Positions 1-5,613 of a stretch of DNA of 9,828 nt are shown here, in pieces. The notes under the pieces are model-generated. The model did not search any database, was not told the DNA's origin, and was given only the letters and a program-made list of their open reading frames with translations. Numbering within the stretch: the first letter of the stretch is position 1; every line of letters begins with the position of its first letter. Source of the DNA: Massilia sp. UBA2604 (lineage in GTDB: Bacteria; Pseudomonadota; Gammaproteobacteria; Burkholderiales; Burkholderiaceae_D). A program made the translations under genes and the position numbers. The stretch covers positions 1-9,828 of the forward strand of contig DDKG01000120.1 of assembly GCA_002339265.1 (NCBI GenBank), given 5' to 3'.

Positions 1-636
1 CCATCGGGCAGCGGCGACCATGCGGCCGAGGTGCTCGACGACATGATGAAGGAGATGAACTACGAGCACTACCTGTACGAAAACTTCGACGACCGCGCGG
101 CCCAGGGCAAGTGGCAGAACGTGCTCGAGTTCACCAACTGGCTGAAGGACCGCGGCCGTGGCGGACGCGACCGCGACGGTGAGGAAAAGAACCTGCTCGA
201 GCTGACGCAAATGGTGGCCCTGATGTCGATGCTCGAGGGTTCGGACGAGGAACAGGATGCGGTGCGCATGTCGACCCTGCACGCTTCCAAGGGGCTGGAA
301 TATCCCCACGTCTATCTGGTCGGGGTGGAAGAGGGCATTTTGCCGCACAAGGGCGATCCGGACGCGTCGGTCGAGTCGATCGCGGCGCGCATCCAGGAAG
401 AACGGCGCCTGATGTATGTGGGCATCACGCGCGCCCAGCGCACCCTGCACGTGAGCTGGTGCAAGCGCAGGAAACGAGCGGGCGAACTGGTCAATTGCGA
501 CCCTTCGCGCTTCATCAAGGAAATGGCGCTGGACGTCGGCGAGGCGGCGCCGATGGAAAGCGAAATCCTGAGTCCAAAGGAAAGATTGGCGAACCTGAAA
601 GCCTTGTTGGCAACACCTCGGCCGGTTCCTGATTAA
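1..636 (+). CDS. rep: ATP-dependent DNA helicase Rep, C-terminal part (5' end outside window)
   Basis: This frame is open from base 1 to the TAA at 634-636, giving 211 residues, roughly the last third of a UvrD/Rep superfamily 1A 3'-5' helicase (usually about 670-690 residues). Helicase motif V is visible around 262-325 (STLHASKGLEYPHVYLVG, preceded by VRM). Motif VI is at about 397-447 (EERRLMYVGITRAQ), and its Arg codon at 430 is the arginine-finger position that contacts ATP. The segment GELVNCDPSRFIKEM and the closing ERLANLKALLA match the Rep C-terminus better than UvrD or PcrA. Rep is known to unwind DNA ahead of replication forks and help displace bound proteins. The start codon, Walker A and Walker B lie upstream and cannot be checked. 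I see no convincing intrinsic terminator after the stop, so transcription may run on or end by Rho. Confidence 0.93.
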   Translation, partial: PSGSGDHAAEVLDDMMKEMNYEHYLYENFDDRAAQGKWQNVLEFTNWLKDRGRGGRDRDGEEKNLLELTQMVALMSMLEGSDEEQDAVRMSTLHASKGLEYPHVYLVGVEEGILPHKGDPDASVESIAARIQEERRLMYVGITRAQRTLHVSWCKRRKRAGELVNCDPSRFIKEMALDVGEAAPMESEILSPKERLANLKALLATPRPVPD

Positions 637-704
637 TCCGGAAACAGAACGTTGCGCGCAAGCCTTGGCGGATCGACAAGACCTGCGCACGATTGAAATC
701 GCAT

Positions 705-733
705 TTGACTTCAACTGTCGAGCAAGAAATACT
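705..733 (+). promoter_or_regulatory. Candidate sigma70-type promoter for the M10 metalloprotease gene
   Basis: A -35-like TTGACT (705-710, five of six consensus bases) is followed after 17 bases by a -10-like AATACT (728-733, four of six). The predicted start of transcription near 740 would leave a leader of about 70 bases before the ATG at 813. The region is clearly more AT-rich than the flanking genes, as expected for a promoter. This rests on sequence match only. Confidence 0.5.
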
Positions 734-740
734 TGCCCGA
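718..740. promoter_or_regulatory. Imperfect inverted repeat overlapping the -10 element (possible operator)
   Basis: The arms TCGAGCAAG (718-726) and CTTGCCCGA (732-740) are inverted copies matching at eight of nine positions, separated by five bases (AAATA). The dyad covers the candidate -10 of the metalloprotease promoter, where a dimeric repressor would block polymerase. It could instead form a weak RNA stem at the end of rep read-through transcripts, but the nearest T-run (748-752) is too far from the stem for a good terminator. No regulator family can be named from the sequence. Confidence 0.35.
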
Positions 741-767
741 ATGCGAGTTTTTCGATAGCTAAAGTTT

Positions 768-783
768 CACGGCAATTGCCGTG
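768..783. promoter_or_regulatory. Perfect 16-bp palindrome in the leader of the M10 gene
   Basis: CACGGCAATTGCCGTG reads identically on both strands with no spacer. It lies about 30 bases before the metalloprotease start and downstream of the predicted transcription start. A perfect, spacer-free dyad fits a binding site for a dimeric DNA-binding protein better than an RNA hairpin, because it would leave almost no loop. The function is inferred from symmetry and position alone. Confidence 0.4.
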
Positions 784-812
784 TAGCAAGCGCAACGTTT
801 TCTTCCTGATCC

Positions 813-2951
813 ATGGCCACCGTTTCCGACATCACCACCACCCCGCTCTCGGGCTTGAACCACATCGACGCCCTGCTGGACAAGGGGCCCGACTGGAATT
901 ACCTCAGCAATTCCAACGCCAACGTCCTGTACTTCACCTTTTCGACAGAGTCGGGCAACGAGCCCGACAAGAGCGGCCAGGAAACGTTCAGCGCCTCCCA
1001 GCAGGCGGCTACCCGCACCGCCTTCACCTATCTGCAGCAGATCACCGGCATCGAATTCCGTGAAACGGGAAACGGGACGGCGGCCCAGATTCACCTGGCG
1101 AATATGGATCTCGACGGAACGTTCACGACCGGCCTGTGCAGCTGGCTGGCCGGCTACCGTTCGACCTCGAACGGCACGCTGACCGAGTACACGGCGAATG
1201 CCTATGTGTACCTGGACAATGCCGAGTGGGAGCACATCACCTCGAACCTGACGCCGGGCACCCAGGGCTATGAAACCCTGCTGCACGAGCTGGGCCACGC
1301 GCTGGGCCTGAAGCATCCGTTCCGCGAGGGTTCGGAACAGCAGGTCGTCTTGCCCGACAACGAAGACAACACCAGCAACACCCTGATGTCCTACGACTCG
1401 CTCGGCGGCTGGCACAGCACCTACCGTCCCTATGACATCGCCGCCTTCAACTGGCTTTACGGCGGCGACGGCCTGCGCGGCGCGCTGGGCATGAACAGCG
1501 ATACCGGGGGACGCTATATCACTGGCAGCTACAAGGACGACGTCCTGGTAGGCACCCAATTCAATGACACTTTGCAAGGTAATGGAGGCAACGACATGAT
1601 CGACGGCGGAGCAGGAATCGATACGGTGGTTTATAACGGCAACCGCAATGCCTATACGTTCGGCGCACTGGCCGATGGCGCACTGGCGGTCTCGGGTGCA
1701 GAGGGTACGGACACCCTGCGCAATATCGACTGGTTGCAGTTTGCCGATATGACGGTCGAGCGCGCCAACGTGCTGGCGGATACGGCGGCGCCGGCGGCGC
1801 CGGTGCTGGCCGTGACCCAGAACGGCAAGGATTACGCGACGACCGGCAGCATCCTGCTGCTGAATGGCAGCGCCGAGGCGAACTCGACGGTCAAGGTGTA
1901 TCTCGGCGACAAGCTGATCGCGACCGCCCAGGCCGATGGCAGCGGGCTGTGGAGCACCCGTTCGACGGATCCGTTCGCGGATGGCCGCGACTACAAGATC
2001 TTCGCCACCGCCACCGATGCGGCCGGCAATGTATCGTCGGCGAGTAACGAGGTGCTGTTCCACATCGACGCCACCGCGCCAGTGGTTCCGACCCTGAATA
2101 TTGCCCTGGCGGCAGGCAGCAACCGTCCTCTGTTCACCGGCACTGGCGAACCCGGCACTACGATCGAACTGTATCGCGACGGCGACTTCGTCAAGATTGG
2201 CCAGACCACCGTCGGCGGCGACGGCAAGTTTGCACTGGCCTCCCAGCCGCTCCCGAACGGCAACTATAACGTCACCGTGGTGTCGCTCGACGATGCCGGC
2301 AATGCCCGCGCCGGCGGGCAGAGCGTGCCGATGGCAGTCGCCCACAACGGCTTCCAGGGCGGCAGTGCGGGCGCGGACACGATCACTGCCAATGCCGGCA
2401 GCAATGCCATCGATGGCGGCGTCGGTCTCGACGCCGTGGTCTATGGCGGCTCGCGCGACGCCTATACGGTCAAGAAGGAAACCTGGGGCTATTCGGTGAC
2501 TGCACCGAACGGTGAAGTCGACGGCCTGTTCAATGTCGAGCGCATCAAGTTCGACGATGGCTGGAAGGCGATCGACAATGTCTCGGCGCAGATCTATCGC
2601 CTGTACGAGGCGGTGCTGAACCGTGCCGCTGAGGAAGAGGGTCTGGGTTACTGGAACTGGCGCATGGACAACGGCACCTCGCTGAAACAGGTGGCCACCG
2701 AGTTCATGATCCAGCCCGAGTTCAAGCAGCTGTATGGCGAGAACCCGACCGACCAGGAATTCATCTTCGAACTCTACCAGAACGTGCTGGACCGCGAGCC
2801 CGACACCGGCGGCCTGCTGTACTGGTCGCAGATGATCGGCCAGAACGGCCGCGCCCAGATGCTGATCGACTTCGCCGAGAGCCCGGAAAACCAGGCCCAG
2901 GTGATCGACGTCGTCGGCCAGGGCCTGGATTTCGTGCCCTGGCAAGGCTGA
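813..2951 (+). CDS. Secreted M10-type (serralysin/matrixin-like) zinc metalloprotease with RTX, Ig-like and DUF4214 modules
   Basis: Predicted extracellular endopeptidase of 712 residues. The metzincin zinc motif HELGHALGLKH is at residues 158-168 (ligands H158, H162, H168; catalytic E159), followed by the Met-turn LMSYDS with M192 and Y194. Downstream are RTX-like calcium-binding repeats (about 242-274, GGxGxD type), two Ig-like domains (about 323-418 and 419-512), a second shorter RTX-like block (about 522-545) and two DUF4214 repeats (about 592-640 and 651-697). There is no Sec signal peptide. With RTX repeats this suggests type I export, although no ABC exporter genes are in the window. 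I see only one cysteine (C109), typical of RTX exoproteins. The start is fixed by an in-frame TGA at 807-809, with no other nearby start, but no clear Shine-Dalgarno precedes it. The family assignment is firm; the substrate is unknown. Confidence 0.9.
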   Translation: MATVSDITTTPLSGLNHIDALLDKGPDWNYLSNSNANVLYFTFSTESGNEPDKSGQETFSASQQAATRTAFTYLQQITGIEFRETGNGTAAQIHLANMDLDGTFTTGLCSWLAGYRSTSNGTLTEYTANAYVYLDNAEWEHITSNLTPGTQGYETLLHELGHALGLKHPFREGSEQQVVLPDNEDNTSNTLMSYDSLGGWHSTYRPYDIAAFNWLYGGDGLRGALGMNSDTGGRYITGSYKDDVLVGTQFNDTLQGNGGNDMIDGGAGIDTVVYNGNRNAYTFGALADGALAVSGAEGTDTLRNIDWLQFADMTVERANVLADTAAPAAPVLAVTQNGKDYATTGSILLLNGSAEANSTVKVYLGDKLIATAQADGSGLWSTRSTDPFADGRDYKIFATATDAAGNVSSASNEVLFHIDATAPVVPTLNIALAAGSNRPLFTGTGEPGTTIELYRDGDFVKIGQTTVGGDGKFALASQPLPNGNYNVTVVSLDDAGNARAGGQSVPMAVAHNGFQGGSAGADTITANAGSNAIDGGVGLDAVVYGGSRDAYTVKKETWGYSVTAPNGEVDGLFNVERIKFDDGWKAIDNVSAQIYRLYEAVLNRAAEEEGLGYWNWRMDNGTSLKQVATEFMIQPEFKQLYGENPTDQEFIFELYQNVLDREPDTGGLLYWSQMIGQNGRAQMLIDFAESPENQAQVIDVVGQGLDFVPWQG

Positions 2952-2965
2952 TACTCGAAGCTGGT

Positions 2966-2988
2966 CCGGCTGGCATAATGCCGGTTTT
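2966..2988 (+). promoter_or_regulatory. Weak stem plus T4, overlapping an extended -10-like box upstream of slyX
   Basis: CCGGC (2966-2970) can pair with GCCGG (2980-2984), followed directly by TTTT (2985-2988). This is a minimal terminator-like structure after the metalloprotease stop. The loop contains TGGCATAAT (2971-2979), an extended -10 match (TGn plus five of six bases of TATAAT) that could drive slyX from a start near 2986, though no good -35 is visible. Either reading is possible; a five-base stem is short for a terminator. Confidence 0.3.
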
Positions 2989-3006
2989 ACGCAGGATGCC
3001 GCCGCC

Positions 3007-3210
3007 ATGACTCAGGAAGAACGCTTCGTCAATCTCGAAATCAAGCTCGCCCAGCAGGAAGACCTGCTGGACGAGCTGAATAAAACCATCTACCGCCAGG
3101 AGCGCCGCATCGACCAGCTCGAGGCGATGGTGGCCAAGCTGGCCGACCACGTGCGCACCCTGCGCGACGCTGGCCAGGCGCCCCTCAACGAACGTCCCCC
3201 GCACTACTGA
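3007..3210 (+). CDS. slyX: SlyX family protein
   Basis: A 67-residue protein that matches SlyX in length, charge pattern and layout. The N-terminal part has a heptad-like run (about residues 5-55) rich in Glu, Gln, Leu and Arg, with the characteristic segments LEIKLAQQEDLLDELN and RQERRIDQLEAMV. It ends in a short Pro-rich tail closing with PPHY. This predicts a cytoplasmic, dimeric coiled coil with no signal peptide or membrane segment. The biochemical role of SlyX is not established; the name comes from its position next to slyD in enteric bacteria, and slyD is not seen here. An AGGA at 2993-2996 sits about 10 bases before the ATG and supports the start. The gene is 55 bases after the metalloprotease stop and 164 before the peptidase array, with no sign that it works with either. 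Confidence 0.9.
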   Translation: MTQEERFVNLEIKLAQQEDLLDELNKTIYRQERRIDQLEAMVAKLADHVRTLRDAGQAPLNERPPHY

Positions 3211-3282
3211 CGCCATGCATATGCGCCACCACGCCCGTCAATACAGGCGCGGCGCCTGATACATTGCGCTACTTTTTAATTG

Positions 3283-3311
3283 TTACGGTGGATAAGTAAG
3301 CCTGCTATGAT
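3283..3311 (+). promoter_or_regulatory. Candidate extended -10 promoter for the M3 peptidase array
   Basis: TGCTATGAT at 3303-3311 gives an extended -10 (TGn plus TATGAT, five of six consensus bases). The hexamer with correct 17-base spacing, TTACGG at 3283-3288, is a poor -35. A better TTGTTA at 3280-3285 lies 20 bases away, which is too far. Extended -10 promoters tolerate weak -35 boxes. The surroundings (about 3271-3311) are AT-rich in a GC-rich window. Transcription would begin near 3318, just before the hairpin at 3323-3347. Confidence 0.45.
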
Positions 3312-3322
3312 CTTCAGCGCAC

Positions 3323-3347
3323 TGCTGTCGAGTTAGTGTCGACAGCA
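3323..3347 (+). promoter_or_regulatory. Perfect 9-bp stem-loop in the leader of the first M3 peptidase gene
   Basis: TGCTGTCGA (3323-3331) pairs perfectly with TCGACAGCA (3339-3347) around a seven-base loop (GTTAGTG). There is no T-run after it, so it is not a convincing terminator for slyX. If the extended -10 just upstream is used, the hairpin would sit within a few bases of the 5' end of the mRNA, where such structures often protect transcripts. As DNA it could also serve as an operator. Its role is inferred. Confidence 0.45.
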
Positions 3348-3374
3348 CCTTCCCTAGTGTTCGCGAAAGACCTC

Positions 3375-5522
3375 ATGACCCGTCCACAACTGCTCATCGT
3401 CGCAGCCAGCGTGGCGCTGGCGCATGCAGCGGCCATTGCCGCACCAAGCGCCCCCGTGCTCGACGCCTCCAATCCCTTCGCCCAGCCCAGCAGCCTGCCG
3501 CTGAACTATCCGGCCTTCGACAAGATCAAGGACGCGCACTTCCTGCCCGCCTTCAATGCCGGCATGCGCGAAGAACTGCGCGAAGTCGAAGCGATCGCCA
3601 ACGACAAGGCCGCGCCGACCTTCGAGAACACCATCGTGGCGCTGGAGCGCTCCGGCCAGTTGCTGGCGCGCGTGTATGCGACCTTCTCGAACCTGCAGGG
3701 CGCCAACACCAACGACACGCTGGACGCGGTCGACCGCGAGATGTCGCCCAAGCTGGCGGCCCACTCCGACGCGATCCACCTGAACCCGAAACTGTTCGCG
3801 CGTGTAAAGGCGCTGCACGACAAGCGCGCATCGCTGGGCCTGGACGCCGAGTCGGTCCACCTGCTCGAGCGCTACTACAAGGAATTCGTGCGCGCCGGCG
3901 CCAACCTGTCCAAGGCCGACCAGGCCAAGCTGAAGAAATTCAACGGCGAGATCGCCTCGCTGCAGTCGGACTTCCAGCAGCGCGTGCTGAAAGGCGCCAA
4001 CGCCGCCGCCCTGATCGTGGACACCCGCGCCGAACTGGCGGGCATGAGCGACGCCGAGATCAATACCGCGGCCGAAGAAGCGGCCAAGCGCGGCCAGAAG
4101 GGCAAGTTCGCGATCCCGATCGTCAACACTTCGAGCCAGCCGGCGCTGTCGACCCTCACCAATCGCGCAACCCGCGAGCGCCTGATGAAGGCCTCGCTGA
4201 ACCGTGGCACCCACGGCGGCGAATTCGACACCAGGGAGCAGGTGCTGCGCCTGGTCAAGCTGCGCGCCGAGCGCGCCGTGCTGCTGGGCTACCCGAACTT
4301 CGCGGCCTATTCGCAGGAGCTGGAAACCGCACGCAATCCGGCCGCCGTCAACAAGCTGCTGGGCGACCTGGCTGCGCCGGCCGTGAACAACGCCAGGAAG
4401 GAAGCGGCCGAGATCCAGAAGGTCATCGACAAGGAAGGCGGCAAATACCAGGTCGCGGCCTGGGACTGGCCGATGTACCAGGACAAGGTGCGCGCCGCGA
4501 CCTTCAATTTCGACGAGAGCCAGCTGCGCCCCTACTTCGAACTGAACCGCGTGCTGGTCGACGGCGTCTTCTTCGCCGCCACCAAGGAATTCGGCATCAC
4601 CTTCAAGCAGCGCACCGACCTGCCGGTGTACAACCCGGACGTGACGGTGTACGACATCTTCGACGTCGACGGCAAGCCGCTGGCGATCTTCATCTTCGAC
4701 CCCTACGCACGCGGTAACAAGCAGGGCGGCGCCTGGATGAACGAGTACGTCTCGCAGTCGCACCTGCTGGGCCACAAGCCGGTGATAGGCAACCACCTGA
4801 ACATTCCCAAGCCGCCGAAGGGCGAGCCGACCCTGCTGACCTACGATGAAGTGGTCACCACCTTCCACGAGTTCGGCCACGCGCTGCACGGCATGTTCTC
4901 GGACGTGAAGTATCCGAAGTTCTCGGGCACCAACGTGCCGCGCGACTTCGTCGAGTACCCGTCGCAGGTCAACGAGATGTGGGTGACCTATCCGGAAGTG
5001 CTGGCCAATTATGCGAAGCACCACCAGACCGGCGCGCCGATGCCGAAGGAGCTGCTCGATAAACTCGTCGCATCCAAGAAGTTCGCCCAGGGCTATCGCA
5101 CCACCGAATACCTGGCCGCCGCGCTGCTGGACCAGCGCTGGCACCAGCTGACCCCGAGCCAGATCCCGACGGACGTGCTGTCGTTCGAAGCCAAGGCGCT
5201 GCAGGACGCCGGCGTGGCCTATCCACCAGTGCCGCCGCGCTACCGCACCGGCTACTTCTCGCACTCGATGGGCGGCGGTTATTCGGCCGGCTACTACGCC
5301 TACCTGTGGAGCGAGCGCCTGGATGCCGAGACCGTCAAATGGTTCACCGAAAGCGGTGGCCTGACCCGCAAGAACGGCGACCATTTCCGCAAGACCCTGC
5401 TGTCGCGCGGCGGTACGGCGGAAGCGATGGACCTGTTCCGCAACTTCCGCGGCCGCGATCCGGAAATCGGACCGCTGCTCGAACGCCGCGGCCTGGTAGA
5501 AACCAAGCCGGCCGCCAACTGA
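3375..5522 (+). CDS. Exported M3-family zinc peptidase, Dcp-like (peptidyl-dipeptidase), copy 1
   Basis: A 715-residue M3 peptidase of the Dcp type, enzymes known to release C-terminal dipeptides from oligopeptides. Zinc site: HEFGH at residues 498-502 (ligands H498, H502; catalytic E499), with the third ligand E527 in DFVEYPSQVNE. The substrate-site loop near the C-terminus has H630 and, in GGGYSAGYYAYLW, Y636 and Y643. It also keeps DPYARGNKQGGAWM. Residues 1-22 form a Sec signal (MTR, hydrophobic core, cleavage likely after AHA or AIA), so a periplasmic location is expected, although classical enterobacterial Dcp lacks such a signal. I chose ATG 3375 because it aligns with the start of copy 2 and has GAAAGA just upstream; an in-frame GTG at 3336 lies in a hairpin loop and would bury the signal. 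It is the first of three paralogues. Dipeptidase specificity is inferred from similarity. Confidence 0.93.
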   Translation: MTRPQLLIVAASVALAHAAAIAAPSAPVLDASNPFAQPSSLPLNYPAFDKIKDAHFLPAFNAGMREELREVEAIANDKAAPTFENTIVALERSGQLLARVYATFSNLQGANTNDTLDAVDREMSPKLAAHSDAIHLNPKLFARVKALHDKRASLGLDAESVHLLERYYKEFVRAGANLSKADQAKLKKFNGEIASLQSDFQQRVLKGANAAALIVDTRAELAGMSDAEINTAAEEAAKRGQKGKFAIPIVNTSSQPALSTLTNRATRERLMKASLNRGTHGGEFDTREQVLRLVKLRAERAVLLGYPNFAAYSQELETARNPAAVNKLLGDLAAPAVNNARKEAAEIQKVIDKEGGKYQVAAWDWPMYQDKVRAATFNFDESQLRPYFELNRVLVDGVFFAATKEFGITFKQRTDLPVYNPDVTVYDIFDVDGKPLAIFIFDPYARGNKQGGAWMNEYVSQSHLLGHKPVIGNHLNIPKPPKGEPTLLTYDEVVTTFHEFGHALHGMFSDVKYPKFSGTNVPRDFVEYPSQVNEMWVTYPEVLANYAKHHQTGAPMPKELLDKLVASKKFAQGYRTTEYLAAALLDQRWHQLTPSQIPTDVLSFEAKALQDAGVAYPPVPPRYRTGYFSHSMGGGYSAGYYAYLWSERLDAETVKWFTESGGLTRKNGDHFRKTLLSRGGTAEAMDLFRNFRGRDPEIGPLLERRGLVETKPAAN

Positions 5523-5527
5523 TATCG

Positions 5528-5570
5528 CGCCGCCCTCATTCGCTGTCACGAGCAGCGGGTGAGGGCGGCG
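5528..5570 (+). terminator. Strong 18-pair hairpin between M3 copies 1 and 2 (terminator, attenuator or mRNA-stabilising element)
   Basis: Bases 5528-5545 pair with 5553-5570 around the loop TCACGAG. The outer 11 pairs (CGCCGCCCTCA with TGAGGGCGGCG) are perfect, then come two T-G pairs and five more perfect pairs. The two T-G positions are G-U wobbles only in RNA made from the + strand; in the opposite strand they are A-C mismatches, which points to an RNA function in the direction of the genes. It begins six bases after the copy 1 stop. The following TGCTATTTG is a poor T-tract, so termination may be partial, or the hairpin may shield the copy 1 mRNA from 3' exonucleases. A REP-like dispersed repeat is another possibility. 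Confidence 0.6.
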
Positions 5571-5613
5571 TGCTATTTGCAGTACACCTTTCCCACAACG
5601 CACAAGAGACACT

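Noticed and set aside
652..661. TTGCGCGCAA palindrome after rep
   Set aside because: Ten-base palindromes of G and C are expected by chance in a GC-rich genome, and it has no T-run or promoter context.
665..1063. 132-codon + strand frame over the promoter gap and the start of the M10 gene
   Set aside because: Most of it overlaps the protease in another frame, the product is His/Arg/Pro-rich without a motif, and the first part covers promoter-like AT-rich DNA.
759..3008. 749-codon open frame on the minus strand across the M10 protease gene
   Set aside because: It mirrors a gene with a clear zinc motif and domain order on the + strand. Its product is a low-complexity Val/Gly/Arg/His/Gln mix with no recognisable motif, as expected from the antisense of GC-rich codons.
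3244..3277. CAGGCGC/GCGCCTG dyad (3244-3258) followed by a T5 run as a terminator for slyX
   Set aside because: The central base leaves only about five usable stem pairs, and the T-run (3273-3277) starts some 14 bases after the stem, too far for a standard intrinsic terminator.
3336..3374. In-frame GTG at 3336 as an alternative start for M3 copy 1
   Set aside because: It lies in the loop of a perfect hairpin, has no ribosome site, and would put 13 extra residues before an otherwise normal signal peptide; copy 2 aligns with ATG 3375.
5571..5579. TGCTATTTG as an extended -10 promoter for M3 copy 2
   Set aside because: The hexamer TATTTG matches consensus poorly and any -35 would lie inside the strong hairpin.
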